A stretch of 64,000 nt of DNA, taken from positions 62,001 to 126,000 of the forward strand of contig DHSL01000055.1 in NCBI GenBank assembly GCA_002411345.1, written 5' to 3'. Below the pieces are notes generated by a model. The model had not been told where the DNA came from and did no database searches. It saw only the letters and a list, made by a program, of their open reading frames with translations. The position numbers and the translations under genes were made by a program. Positions 8,028 to 17,171 of the stretch are shown here, piece after piece; position 1 is the stretch's first letter, and the number at the start of each line of letters is the position of its first letter. The stretch comes from Bacteroidales bacterium UBA5287. Its GTDB lineage: Bacteria > Bacteroidota > Bacteroidia > Bacteroidales > Dysgonomonadaceae.

Positions 8028-9656
8028 ATGAAAAAATGTACATTCTTACTAATGTTTGCTTTACTTTTCTCTATCCATGTATTTGGTCAAGGAGAAGTTG
8101 AAGCCAACATGATATCGCGAGGTGATTTATATGGCACTGCACGTGGATTAGCTATGGGAGGCGCATTCGGTGCTTTAGGCGGAGATCAAACCGGAGTAGC
8201 TATTAATCCTGCAGGAATTGCTGTTTACCGAAGTTCAGAAGTTGCAGGAACTTTCACTACCTCACGTGAAACTTCTAAAATTGGAAACAATTCTTTTTCA
8301 GTTTCTGATTCCGGATTAAATAATTTGGGATATATCGGTTATTTTCCTTTACGGAGCAATAGTGTACCATCAATCAATTTTGGATTCACATATAACAAAT
8401 TAAAATCCTTTGAAAAGTCCTATAGTGCTGTAGGTGGAGGAAGATCAAGTTCTTTGACAGATTATATTGTTCACAGACATGGTGATGTCAGTGAATATCT
8501 TTTAGGAACCACCGATATTAACGGTAAAGAGCAAGACCCATTTTATCTTGATCAAGGTGCTCCATGGTTACCAATTTTGGCATATCAAAGTTTTTTAATG
8601 TATCCTATATATGACAATATGGATAAGCAAATCGGTTATGAATCAATCCTTAATCCCAACGACAAAGTAGAGAATCTTCTCGATGTAAAGGAAAAAGGTT
8701 CAATTGAGAACTTTGATTTTACCATTGGCACATCAATAAATAATCGATTGAATATTGGTTTTTCTTTAAACGTCACAAATTTTTATTATAATCTATCATC
8801 AGTATATACAGAGAATTTCCCAACAGGAGACAACAATGGATTTGACATAGAAAACTGGTTAACAACAGAAGGAGCCGGTGTAGGGTTAAAGCTTGGTGCT
8901 ATTTATCGTCCAACAAATTCCATACGATTAGGTTTAGCTTATCATTCACCCGTATGGTATACATTAACAGATACCTATTCCGCGCTATCGTCATATAAAA
9001 TTGATGGATATCTTAATAAGCTATCTCCAGCCGATCAGGAAGCCTATTTAGGGATAACCAATAGAACTGTCGATACAGGTACAGCCAGATGGGATTACAA
9101 TTTTCAAACACCCGGTAAGTGGGTTGCAAGTATAGCCGGTGTTTTTGGTAGTCGTTTCATAGCAAGTTTAGATTATGAAATTACCAACTATAAAGACATG
9201 AGTTATTCAGACTCATACGGTTCAGGGATTTCAAATATCTACAGCAACACCAATTCTTATATAGATACAGATTATAAATCCGCATCAAGTTTAAGAGCAG
9301 GAATTGAATATCGTTTCACACCACGTTTTTATGGTCGTTTAGGTTATGCTTGGATAGAGAATCCATATAATGAAATATATAAAGACCAACAAGGCGATGC
9401 AATGATTAGCGGAACCGTTCCACATTATAGAATGGAAGGCGATGCCAATTATTATACAGGAGGAATTGGATATCGATTCAACCAGAATTTCTATATGGAT
9501 TTAGCCATTGTTGTTAAGAATCAAACAGATGATTTATATCCCTTTCCAAATGTTTATTCAGATGAAGCACGTAAAAATATCGTTGTGAATGCCGAGCCTT
9601 ATGCACTTGAGAATAAAAATGTAAAAGGCGCTTTAACAGTAGGATATAAGTTTTAA
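8028..9656 (+). CDS. Outer-membrane protein of the OmpP1/FadL-like family
   Basis: The protein has a signal peptide (MKKCTFLLMFALLFSIHVFG, cleaved near FGQ) and then the segment GTARGLAMGGAFGALGGDQT with NPAGIAVYRSSE, which is characteristic of FadL/OmpP1-family transport barrels in Bacteroidota. The remainder alternates in beta-strand fashion and ends in an aromatic residue (VGYKF), as outer-membrane barrels do. FadL-type barrels pass hydrophobic compounds; the substrate here is unknown. It is monocistronic, between two strong terminators. Confidence 0.88.
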   Translation: MKKCTFLLMFALLFSIHVFGQGEVEANMISRGDLYGTARGLAMGGAFGALGGDQTGVAINPAGIAVYRSSEVAGTFTTSRETSKIGNNSFSVSDSGLNNLGYIGYFPLRSNSVPSINFGFTYNKLKSFEKSYSAVGGGRSSSLTDYIVHRHGDVSEYLLGTTDINGKEQDPFYLDQGAPWLPILAYQSFLMYPIYDNMDKQIGYESILNPNDKVENLLDVKEKGSIENFDFTIGTSINNRLNIGFSLNVTNFYYNLSSVYTENFPTGDNNGFDIENWLTTEGAGVGLKLGAIYRPTNSIRLGLAYHSPVWYTLTDTYSALSSYKIDGYLNKLSPADQEAYLGITNRTVDTGTARWDYNFQTPGKWVASIAGVFGSRFIASLDYEITNYKDMSYSDSYGSGISNIYSNTNSYIDTDYKSASSLRAGIEYRFTPRFYGRLGYAWIENPYNEIYKDQQGDAMISGTVPHYRMEGDANYYTGGIGYRFNQNFYMDLAIVVKNQTDDLYPFPNVYSDEARKNIVVNAEPYALENKNVKGALTVGYKF

Positions 9657-9674
9657 GCTAACTAACAGAATTTG

Positions 9675-9705
9675 AAAAGCAGGATTATTTAATCCTGCTT
9701 TTCTT
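9675..9705 (+). terminator. Strong intrinsic terminator
   Basis: A perfect 12-bp stem (9675-9686 and 9691-9702) with a 4-base loop ends in a T-rich tract, just after the FadL-like gene. Confidence 0.9.
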
Positions 9706-9726
9706 TTATTTAATACCCTAAAAGGT

Positions 9727-9734
9727 TATCTTTG
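9727..9734 (+). promoter_or_regulatory. -7 promoter element for panB
   Basis: TATCTTTG (TAnnTTTG) is located 16 bases before the panB ATG. No clear -33 TTTG is visible. Confidence 0.5.
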
Positions 9735-9750
9735 TATAAAAGAAAAAGTC

Positions 9751-10581
9751 ATGGCTGATTCCAATAATTATTTATCCGAAAACCGAAAAAAGGTAACCAC
9801 CAAACGGTTACAAGAGATGAAACAGCAAGGAGAGAAGATTTCCATGCTAACCGCGTACGATTATTCAATGGCCAAAATCATTGATGAAGCCGGTATGGAT
9901 GCAATTTTGGTCGGTGATTCCGCAGCGAATACTATGGCAGGTTATTCCAGTACTTTGCCAATCACTCTCGATCAGATGATTTATCACGCTCAATCTGTTT
10001 CAAGAGCTATATCACACTCGTTATTAGTTGTAGATATGCCATTTGGCAGTTATCAAGGAAATCCCGATGAAGCATTTTCGAATGCTGTAAGAATCATGAA
10101 AGAAACCGATGCCGATTGTTTAAAATTAGAAGGCGGTAAAGAGATAAGTGCATCTATTGAGCGCATTTTAAGTGGAGGCATTCCAATTATGGGTCATTTA
10201 GGTCTTACTCCTCAGTCGATCAACAAGTTTGGCACATACGGTGTTCGTGCAAAAGAACAATCCGAAGCAGTAAAGTTATGCGAAGATGCTAAATATCTTC
10301 AGGAAATTGGATGCTTCGCTTTGGTTTTAGAGAAAATTCCATCCGATCTTGCCAAGAAGATATCTGAAGAATTAACTATTCCAGTGATAGGAATAGGAGC
10401 GGGTCCCCATGTTGACGGTCAAGTGCTTGTTATGCATGATATGTTAGGAATTAACAAAGGTTTTTCACCTAAGTTTTTGCGAGTATATGCCAATCTGCAC
10501 GACACAATTTACGATGCTGTTCAGTCCTATATCAGTGATGTAAAATCTCAAGATTTCCCATCGATTGACGAGAGTTATTGA
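9751..10581 (+). CDS. panB: 3-methyl-2-oxobutanoate hydroxymethyltransferase PanB
   Basis: PanB transfers a hydroxymethyl group from 5,10-methylene-tetrahydrofolate to 2-ketoisovalerate, giving ketopantoate in pantothenate and coenzyme A synthesis. Signatures are MLTAYDYSMAKIIDEAGMD, ILVGDSAANTMAGYSSTLPI, KLEGG, GHLGLTPQSIN and PVIGIGAGPHVDGQVLVMHD, all in the expected order. Length 276 is typical. Its stop overlaps the stop of the convergent HsdR-N-like gene by a few bases. Confidence 0.97.
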   Translation: MADSNNYLSENRKKVTTKRLQEMKQQGEKISMLTAYDYSMAKIIDEAGMDAILVGDSAANTMAGYSSTLPITLDQMIYHAQSVSRAISHSLLVVDMPFGSYQGNPDEAFSNAVRIMKETDADCLKLEGGKEISASIERILSGGIPIMGHLGLTPQSINKFGTYGVRAKEQSEAVKLCEDAKYLQEIGCFALVLEKIPSDLAKKISEELTIPVIGIGAGPHVDGQVLVMHDMLGINKGFSPKFLRVYANLHDTIYDAVQSYISDVKSQDFPSIDESY

Positions 10582-11039
10582 TTTTCTGACATAACTACCT
10601 GATAATCAGGTATTTCAGGTAAATAAACGAAAGTCATATCGTCGTAGTTCATTTTGCAGCAATAATGAGTAATTCCATTTGAAACTATAAGATACCCGAC
10701 TTTTAGCACTAAATTATAGTTTGCAATCTGATCAAATACTTTCTGAGTAATGGCAACGTCCGGCTTTTTATATTCGATAATCACTTTAGGTTGAAGCTTT
10801 TTGTTATAAACAACAGTATCGCATCTTCTATTTAGATTATTCAATGAAATATTTGCCTCATTGACCATTAGAGAAGCAGGATATTTTTTTTCAGAAATCA
10901 GATAATTCACAAAGTTTTGTCTTACCCATTCTTCAGGAGTAAGAGCTACATATTTTTTACGCAGCAAATCGAATACTTCAAAGTTATCTTTGTTTTTTCG
11001 GATTTTAGCATCAAAACTTGGCAAATTTAAATCGTACAT
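10575..11039 (-). CDS. HsdR N-terminal-like domain protein (orphan)
   Basis: A short cytoplasmic protein of about 154 residues if it starts at MYDLNLPSFD (ATG ending at 11039); the open frame extends 21 codons further but that part is not typical. It resembles the type I restriction enzyme R subunit N-terminal (HSDR_N_2) family: EEWVRQNFVNYLISEKKYP, then RRCDTVVYNKKLQPKVIIEYK, which carries the Asp and the E-x-K of the PD-(D/E)XK nuclease fold. There are no helicase or methylase genes beside it. This stand-alone protein sits near housekeeping genes in many Bacteroidota and is probably not part of a restriction system; its function is unknown to me. Confidence 0.85.
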   Translation of the reverse strand: MYDLNLPSFDAKIRKNKDNFEVFDLLRKKYVALTPEEWVRQNFVNYLISEKKYPASLMVNEANISLNNLNRRCDTVVYNKKLQPKVIIEYKKPDVAITQKVFDQIANYNLVLKVGYLIVSNGITHYCCKMNYDDMTFVYLPEIPDYQVVMSENQ

Positions 11040-11043
11040 ATTG

Positions 11044-11051
11044 TATCTTTG
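11044..11051 (+). promoter_or_regulatory. -7 promoter element for AMP nucleosidase gene
   Basis: TATCTTTG lies 36 bases before the ATG at 11088, in the short divergent gap. A -33 element at the usual spacing is not obvious. Confidence 0.45.
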
Positions 11052-11087
11052 TTTAATCAGAAGATCAATGACAAAATTAATGTATAA

Positions 11088-11864
11088 ATGAAAACTAAAC
11101 AAGAAATAGTTGCTAATTGGCTTCCACGATATACAAAAAGAAAACTAGAAGATTTTAGTAAGTTTATACTATTGACTAATTTTCAACACTATGTGGAGAT
11201 CTTTGCCGATTATTTTAATGTCCCAATCATTGGTCTTGATGGTAACATGCCAAATGCATCAGCAGAAGGCATAACCATAATAAATTTTGGAATGGGAAGT
11301 GCAAATGCAGCAACCATAATGGATTTATTAAGTGCCGTTGAACCCACTGCAACGCTTTTCCTGGGAAAGTGCGGAGCCGTCAAGGAAAACCGTCAAATAG
11401 GAGATTATATTCTTCCCATTGCAGCAATACGAGGAGAAGGCACCTCCAATGATTATTATCCTCCTGAAGTACCTTCATTACCCGCATTTAGTCTTATGAG
11501 ATCTGTATCGTCGAACATACGCGATTTTCAGCGCGATTACTGGACCGGAACCGTTTATACAACCAATAGGCGAGTATGGGAATATGATGAAGAATTCAAG
11601 ACCTATCTTCGAAAGATTCGTGTTATGGCAGTAGATATGGAAACCGCGACCCTGTTTACGTGTGGATTTGCGAACCACATACCCATAGGCGCACTTTTGT
11701 TGATTTCCGATCAACCCATGATCTCAAGCGGAGTAAAGACAGAAGAAAGTGATAAGTTAGTAACCGAGAATTTTGTCACCGACCATGTAATGATCGGTGT
11801 AAAATCACTTAAAACATTAATTAAAAACGGATCGACGGTCAAGCACCTTCGATTTGACTGGTAA
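11088..11864 (+). CDS. amn: AMP nucleosidase
   Basis: This enzyme hydrolyses AMP to adenine and ribose 5-phosphate. It belongs to the purine nucleoside phosphorylase/uridine phosphorylase superfamily: IINFGMGSANAATIMDLL, LFLGKCGAVKENRQIGDYILP and the C-terminal VMAVDMETATLFTCGFANHIP with the Glu of the nucleoside site and LLISDQP. At 258 residues it is the short form common in Bacteroidota, without the extra N-terminal domain of the E. coli enzyme. holA follows after six bases. Confidence 0.92.
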   Translation: MKTKQEIVANWLPRYTKRKLEDFSKFILLTNFQHYVEIFADYFNVPIIGLDGNMPNASAEGITIINFGMGSANAATIMDLLSAVEPTATLFLGKCGAVKENRQIGDYILPIAAIRGEGTSNDYYPPEVPSLPAFSLMRSVSSNIRDFQRDYWTGTVYTTNRRVWEYDEEFKTYLRKIRVMAVDMETATLFTCGFANHIPIGALLLISDQPMISSGVKTEESDKLVTENFVTDHVMIGVKSLKTLIKNGSTVKHLRFDW

Positions 11865-11870
11865 TATAAT

Positions 11871-12899
11871 ATGGCATCACCTTCCACTCAAAATACATTT
11901 AACTCCATTCGCACAAGCATTAAAAAGCGCGAATTTAAGCCCATTTATTTGCTTATGGGCGAAGAATCTTATTATATTGACGAATTAGTCGACTTGCTAT
12001 CAAAAACCGTTCTTACCGAAGCTGAAAAGGATTTTAACATGCTTACGTTTTATGGTGTAGATTCCGATGTCAACAACATCATTGCATCAGCACGTCGTTT
12101 TCCGATGATGTCAGAATATCAGTTGATCATAGTAAAAGAAGCCCAACTTCTTGATAAGCTGGAATTATTTGATATTTATGCTAAAAATCCGATGCCATCT
12201 ACTATTCTTGTTCTTACCTATATGCACGGTAAAATTGATTCACGCAAAGCCGTCGTAAAGAATATCAGTAAGGTTGGTCTTGTATTTGAGTCAAAGCATC
12301 TATATGACAATCAGATACCATCTTTTATCACTCAATATTTAAGAGATAAAGGTGTTAGTATTGATGAAAAATCATCTATATTATTAGCAGATCATGTAGG
12401 AAATGATTTAAGTAAGCTTATTCAGGAATTAAAGAAATTAGAAGTAGCTGTATCTAGTCAGAAGACCAAAAGAATTACTTCAGAGTTGATAGAGTTAAAT
12501 GTAGGGATCAGTAAAGATTTCAATAATTTTGAATTAACAACTGCTGTCGCTCAAAAAGATGTCTATCAAGTAAATCGGATCATCGATTATTTTGACAGGA
12601 ATCCTAAGGATAATCCTATTATGGTTACCATAACCGTTATGTTTAATTATTTCAGTAATTTATTGGAATGCTATTGGTTACCCCGAAAAGACGAACAATC
12701 AGTAATGAAAACCCTGAATATTGGAAATGCCTTTTTCGCAAAAGATTATATGGTCGGTTTAAGAAATTACAACGCCATGAAAGTAACAGAAATCATTTCA
12801 CTTTTACGAACTTATGATGCAAAATCCAAAGGGATTGATAATTCATCATCAACCCATGGTCAGTTACTTAAAGAATTGATGTATAAGATATTGCATTAA
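11871..12899 (+). CDS. holA: DNA polymerase III subunit delta
   Basis: HolA is the delta subunit of the clamp loader, which opens the beta sliding clamp. At 342 residues it has the expected N-terminal segment KKREFKPIYLLMGEESYYIDELVD, the central LLADHVGNDLSKLIQELKKLE and the C-terminal helical collar region. It is probably co-transcribed with the AMP nucleosidase gene, six bases upstream. A convergent glutathione peroxidase gene follows. Confidence 0.95.
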   Translation: MASPSTQNTFNSIRTSIKKREFKPIYLLMGEESYYIDELVDLLSKTVLTEAEKDFNMLTFYGVDSDVNNIIASARRFPMMSEYQLIIVKEAQLLDKLELFDIYAKNPMPSTILVLTYMHGKIDSRKAVVKNISKVGLVFESKHLYDNQIPSFITQYLRDKGVSIDEKSSILLADHVGNDLSKLIQELKKLEVAVSSQKTKRITSELIELNVGISKDFNNFELTTAVAQKDVYQVNRIIDYFDRNPKDNPIMVTITVMFNYFSNLLECYWLPRKDEQSVMKTLNIGNAFFAKDYMVGLRNYNAMKVTEIISLLRTYDAKSKGIDNSSSTHGQLLKELMYKILH

Positions 12900-12904
12900 A
12901 AACA

Positions 12905-13462
12905 TTAAAGTTTAATCCAGTCAGTAACCTTTTTACTTATTGGGCTTTCTTTAGGCATAAGAACATCCACAACATTTCCCGATTCATCAATCAAGTACTT
13001 TTGAAAGTTCCATGTCACTTCCTGATCAAATTTTCCGTTCAACGACTTAGTCGTTAACCATTTATAAATAGGAGCCTTATCTTTTCCTTTAACGCTGATT
13101 TTTGACATCATAGGAAAAGTAATCCCATAGTTTATCGTACAAAACTGTTGAATTTCAGCGTTTGTACCTGGTTCTTGTTTCAAGAAGTTATTAGCCGGAA
13201 AACCAATCACTACAAAGTTTTCGTTTTTGTATGTCTCATATAACAATTGCAAGTCTTTATATTGTGGAGTGAATCCACATTTTGATGCAACATTCACGAT
13301 CATCACTTTTTTACCTTTCAAAGAACTCATATCAAAATCTTTTCCATTGATATCTTTTACTTTGAAATCGTAAAGATTTTTTACCGATTGAGCATTTAGT
13401 GAAAATGTAGTCATGATAAGTGAAAATATTAGTAGGAGTTGAAGAGCAAATTTTCTGTTCAT
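12905..13462 (-). CDS. Exported glutathione peroxidase family thiol peroxidase
   Basis: The protein is of the glutathione peroxidase family, reducing hydroperoxides, usually with thioredoxin as donor in bacteria. A signal peptide (MNRKFALQLLLIFSLIMTTF, cleaved near LNAQ) targets it to the periplasm. The peroxidatic residue is Cys62 in NVASKCGFTPQ, not selenocysteine. The other family blocks are FPANNFLKQEPG and the EVTWNFQKYLID segment carrying the Trp and Asn of the active site. Length 185 fits an exported form. The start ATG ends at 13462 and faces a long AT-rich gap. Confidence 0.95.
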   Translation of the reverse strand: MNRKFALQLLLIFSLIMTTFSLNAQSVKNLYDFKVKDINGKDFDMSSLKGKKVMIVNVASKCGFTPQYKDLQLLYETYKNENFVVIGFPANNFLKQEPGTNAEIQQFCTINYGITFPMMSKISVKGKDKAPIYKWLTTKSLNGKFDQEVTWNFQKYLIDESGNVVDVLMPKESPISKKVTDWIKL

Positions 13463-14281
13463 AATTTAATTAATGATCAAGTTTACTTTTTTATAACGCA
13501 GTATCTTACTTTATTGTTTTTAAGGCGTAAAATAATTTTCCGATCATTTTTTCGAACAACTCAATTTAGTGGTCAAGTTGCTGTAATTAAAACAAATAAC
13601 AATAATCTTAATTGTTCGAGAGTTTCATATTTAAAATTATTCGACAAGAGGTACACAAATAATCTCAAAAATCACAGATTAATACAACATCTGAAAATAA
13701 TAAATGTATAGAAATGGAAATACAAATGTGCTGTTCATTGAAAATACATTTGTAACTTGAAAATCATTATCAAATGTTATTAAACTAAAGTTGATAATAT
13801 AACAAATGTACATTTAGACTAATAAACAAAAGTGATTATAACTTATATATATTAATATCACAAAAGTGAATCAAGTCTTTTATACATAAGTATAGACATT
13901 GCATTTTGCATTTAACATTATATATTATTAGTCGATTTAACCATATAAATAGCATTATTTAAGTGATATAGTATTGATTTATAAAGTAGATATTCATAAA
14001 ATCGGTTTAAAACAAGTTCTGGTTTAGATTCAATGTTAAAAACAAGACTTATTTATTTCTAGTAGTCTAAATATCAGTATATTAATGGATATTTCTAAAT
14101 TATTGAATTACACTAAAAATTGATCAATTATATATGTTAACCGTTGGTTGAATACAAATGTATCGCTACCGATATTCAAATGTAATATAGAAATGTATAT
14201 GAAATTAATTTGCAAATGTTTTGTTAATAGTTTATATTTGTATCGTAATATATAAGTGTAAACTCCTAAAATTCTATACAA
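13463..14281. other. AT-rich intergenic region with recurring AAATGTA/TACATTT motifs
   Basis: No convincing gene lies in these ~820 bases between the divergent peroxidase and XRE genes. The sequence is very AT-rich and carries repeated short motifs built on ACAAATGT: ATACAAATGT at 13721, ATACATTTGTAA at 13745, ACAAATGTAC with the perfect 12-bp palindrome AAATGTACATTT at 13805-13816, ATACAAATGTAT at 14152-14163 and weaker copies near 14175, 14191 and 14212. They may be operators for the adjacent regulator. Confidence 0.5.
14209..14240 (+). promoter_or_regulatory. Promoter for XRE regulator gene
   Basis: TTTG at 14209-14212, a 20-base gap and TATATTTG at 14233-14240 match the Bacteroidota consensus exactly. 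One of the ACAAATGT-like motifs overlaps the -33 element, a position suited to repression. Confidence 0.7.
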
Positions 14282-14746
14282 ATGGAAATCAAGGATCGGA
14301 TTAAAGCAATAATGGAGGCCGAAAATGAGACTCCCGCAAAGTTTGCAGACAGATTGCAGATAAACAGAGCAGTTATTTCTCACATATTAAATGGTAGGAA
14401 TAATCCAAGTCTTGACGTAGTAATGAAAATACTATCAGATATGGACTATATAAATCCCGATTGGCTTTTAAATGGTATTGGTAGTATGTATAGAACCGAT
14501 ATAAATATCGACTCTTTATCTAAAGAGCGCGATTTGTTTTCTACTGAATCCAGTCCATCACCTATTGTAACACCAATAGACAATCCAGTTAAAAATGCAG
14601 AAGATCAGAGAGTCAATCCTAAACCCTCTGAGAATAGCATATTTATGCAAGAAAAAATTCCCGACAAAAAAATCGCACAGATAATCATTTATTATTCAGA
14701 CAATACATTTGAGTCTTTTATTCCCAATTCAGGAAATTCAAAATAA
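14282..14746 (+). CDS. XRE-family helix-turn-helix regulator
   Basis: This is a 154-residue DNA-binding protein. Residues about 5-70 form an XRE/Cro-C1-type HTH (IKAIMEAENETPAKFADRL, then INRAVISHILNGRNNPSLD), followed by DWLLNGIGSMYR, a motif found in small Bacteroidota regulators. The C-terminal half is polar and predicted flexible. It precedes pyrK by about 100 bases. The repeated palindromes upstream suggest autoregulation, which is inference. Confidence 0.88.
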   Translation: MEIKDRIKAIMEAENETPAKFADRLQINRAVISHILNGRNNPSLDVVMKILSDMDYINPDWLLNGIGSMYRTDINIDSLSKERDLFSTESSPSPIVTPIDNPVKNAEDQRVNPKPSENSIFMQEKIPDKKIAQIIIYYSDNTFESFIPNSGNSK

Positions 14747-14792
14747 AAGATGCGAATATACATTCTATAACATTTCATTCATCTTTTTTCTT

Positions 14793-14800
14793 TAACTTTG
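14793..14800 (+). promoter_or_regulatory. -7 promoter element for pyrK-pyrD
   Basis: TAACTTTG (TAnnTTTG) lies 46 bases before the pyrK ATG. The -33 region is not clear. Confidence 0.4.
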
Positions 14801-14845
14801 TACATCAAAAAGCATTATTGATATTATTATACCAAAGATTACGGA

Positions 14846-15631
14846 ATGAAGAAAATGCTAGATATGATTGTTCGGTCCAACGAGCAATTGAATTATCATA
14901 ATTATTTACTAAAGGTATCGCCAGCAGACAATTCTCCTCTGCCTGTAATGAAACCCGGTAATTTTGTCCAAATAGAGGTAAAGGATTCGCCCAACACCTT
15001 TTTGCGCCGTCCTATTTCGGTGAATTATTTTGACAAGCAAAAGAACGAGATGTGGTTATTAGTACAAGATATTGGTGAAGGCACCCATCACATATGTCAA
15101 TCCAAAGAAAATGATATTCTAAACATAATATTACCCCTTGGAAATTCATTTACAGTACCAATAAATGCAGATGAAAATTGCCGATTACTGTTAATTGGCG
15201 GTGGAGTTGGCACAGCCCCCATGTTGTATCTCGGTAAAGTACTTCAAGGTCAAGGATTTGATCCAACCTTTCTTTTAGGTGGTCGTTCATCCCAAGATTT
15301 ATTGCAACTCGATGATTTTGAACGTACAGGAACTGTTTATTATACAACAGAAGATGGATCAAAAGGTGAGAAAGGATTTGTTACAGATCACTCAATATTA
15401 CAAGACCAGCATTTTGACTACATATACACATGCGGTCCTAAACCTATGATGATGGCAGTCGCAAAATATGCCCACGAGAAGAATATTGTATGTGAGGTGT
15501 CCCTTGAAAATCTTATGGCATGTGGATTTGGTGCATGTTTATGTTGTGTGGAAAAAACCACAAAAGGTAATCTCTGCACCTGTACTGATGGTCCAGTATT
15601 TGATATAAAAGATTTATTATGGCACAATTAA
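14846..15631 (+). CDS. pyrK: Dihydroorotate dehydrogenase electron-transfer subunit PyrK
   Basis: PyrK is the FAD and [2Fe-2S] subunit that links dihydroorotate oxidation to NAD in class 1B dihydroorotate dehydrogenase of pyrimidine synthesis. Visible features are the FAD-binding LRRPISVNYF near residue 53, the NAD-binding LLLIGGGVGTAPMLYLGK, and the C-terminal iron-sulfur cluster motif CGFGACLCC plus a fourth Cys in NLCTCTDGP. Its last 13 bases overlap the start of pyrD. Confidence 0.96.
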   Translation: MKKMLDMIVRSNEQLNYHNYLLKVSPADNSPLPVMKPGNFVQIEVKDSPNTFLRRPISVNYFDKQKNEMWLLVQDIGEGTHHICQSKENDILNIILPLGNSFTVPINADENCRLLLIGGGVGTAPMLYLGKVLQGQGFDPTFLLGGRSSQDLLQLDDFERTGTVYYTTEDGSKGEKGFVTDHSILQDQHFDYIYTCGPKPMMMAVAKYAHEKNIVCEVSLENLMACGFGACLCCVEKTTKGNLCTCTDGPVFDIKDLLWHN

Positions 15632-16530
15632 ACGTAAAAATAAGCAATTTAGAATTAAAAAATCCTGTAATGACCGCATCCGGCACGTTCGGTTACGGAA
15701 CTGAATACGCCGATTTTATTGATTTAGAGCGACTTGGAGGAATATTTGTCAAAGGTACCACATTAGAACCACGTGAAGGAAATTCATATCCCAGAATGGC
15801 CGAGACCGCTTCAGGAATGTTGAATGCCGTAGGATTACAGAATAAAGGAGTTGGTTATTTTATTGATCATATTTATCCAGAAATAAAAGATTTTGGAACC
15901 CCTATTATTGTAAACGTATCAGGTTCATCTATAGATGATTATGTAGCATGTGCAGAGAAATTGATAGATTTGGAAAAAGTCCCTGCTATCGAACTCAATA
16001 TATCATGTCCAAATGTAAAAGAAGGAGGAATGGCCTTTGGCACATCTTGTAAATCAGCAGCCAGTGTAGTCAAAGCCGTTCGCAGCGTCTATCCTAAAAC
16101 CCTGATTGTGAAATTATCTCCAAATGTCACAGACATTTCAGAAATAGCATTAGCCGTAGAATCTGAAGGAGCAGACTCCGTATCGCTTGTCAATACTTTT
16201 TTGGGAATGGCCATAGATGCCGAGAAAAGGTCGCCCAAGCTTTCCACTATAACCGGCGGATTATCAGGACCATGCATCAAGCCAATAGCCCTTAGGATGG
16301 TATGGGAAGTATTTCATGCGGTTAAAATTCCAATTATCGGTATGGGCGGTATTTGTAATTGGCAAGATGCAATAGAATTCATTCTTGCCGGTGCAACAGC
16401 CATAGAGATAGGAACATACAATTTTATTAATCCCACAGCATCAATAAAAATATTAGAAGGAATTGAAAATTATTTAGATAGGCATCATATTAATTCAGTG
16501 ACCGATTTAATTGGTCAATTAGAGGTATGA
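15619..16530 (+). CDS. pyrD: Dihydroorotate dehydrogenase catalytic subunit, class 1B
   Basis: This FMN-dependent subunit oxidises dihydroorotate to orotate. Family signatures are NPVMTASGTFGYG, the SSIDDYVACAEKL segment, AIELNISCPNVKEGG with the catalytic Cys region, VKLSPNVTDI, and the FMN-phosphate loop PIIGMGGICNWQDAIEFILAGA. Length 303 is normal. It overlaps pyrK by 13 bases, consistent with translational coupling of the two subunits of the complex. Confidence 0.97.
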   Translation: MAQLNVKISNLELKNPVMTASGTFGYGTEYADFIDLERLGGIFVKGTTLEPREGNSYPRMAETASGMLNAVGLQNKGVGYFIDHIYPEIKDFGTPIIVNVSGSSIDDYVACAEKLIDLEKVPAIELNISCPNVKEGGMAFGTSCKSAASVVKAVRSVYPKTLIVKLSPNVTDISEIALAVESEGADSVSLVNTFLGMAIDAEKRSPKLSTITGGLSGPCIKPIALRMVWEVFHAVKIPIIGMGGICNWQDAIEFILAGATAIEIGTYNFINPTASIKILEGIENYLDRHHINSVTDLIGQLEV

Positions 16531-16619
16531 CATTGAGAGGAAGGTGAGAGTAAAGTGTTAGCTTTGGATTAAAGATTAGAAGTGTAATTAAGTGAATATA
16601 AATTAATACATTATATACG

Positions 16620-17165
16620 ATGGAGACATTGTGCATAGAAATTCCTTTTGATAAAGAAGAATTCCTTGAATCACAAAAGATAAAATGGGCATTCTTATGG
16701 AGAAATGAGATGACTAAGATGGTTGCTTGGTTAATTGCAGCAATTATTTTAATTATTGCAGGATTATTATTATTAAAAGATGGAGAACCCTTTAATGTAT
16801 TTCTATTTATTGGTGCACTTTTTCTGTTGAATGCCATACTCACATGGCAGTCCAGATTTTTTTCCCATCGAAATCAAGTAAAGCAAACAAAAATGCTTGC
16901 AGAAAAATATGAAAGCATGGGATTATTATGCGTTTATGAATTCACCGATGAATCATTAGATTATAGTGATAACGAAAAGCATTTTAATTTGAATTGGGAT
17001 TTATTTAGATATTACACCCTTTACAAAGGCTATTTAATACTTTTTATCGGAGAATTTTTAATAGATATTGTAATGTTCAAGCAAGAATTTATCGAAGAAA
17101 AAGCATTACAATATGATAAAATTCATGAATTTGTGAAAATCAAATTAAAACATAGAAATTTGTAA
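16620..17165 (+). CDS. Small membrane protein, YcxB-like C-terminal domain
   Basis: A 181-residue protein with two hydrophobic segments close together at about residues 37-53 and 58-74, preceded by a charged N-terminal region. The C-terminal half (ESLDYSDNEKHFNLNWDLFRYYTLYKGYLIL to FKQEFIEEKALQYDKIHEFVK) resembles the YcxB-like domain, a small beta domain of unknown role found after two membrane helices. No function can be assigned. Confidence 0.75.
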   Translation: METLCIEIPFDKEEFLESQKIKWAFLWRNEMTKMVAWLIAAIILIIAGLLLLKDGEPFNVFLFIGALFLLNAILTWQSRFFSHRNQVKQTKMLAEKYESMGLLCVYEFTDESLDYSDNEKHFNLNWDLFRYYTLYKGYLILFIGEFLIDIVMFKQEFIEEKALQYDKIHEFVKIKLKHRNL

Positions 17166-17171
17166 AAATAT

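Noticed and set aside
10575..11039. Part of a type I restriction system
   Set aside because: It has only the HsdR N-terminal-like domain, with no helicase, specificity or methylase gene near it, and sits between core genes.
12905..13462. Selenoprotein glutathione peroxidase
   Set aside because: The peroxidatic codon is Cys, with no in-frame TGA and no SECIS needed.
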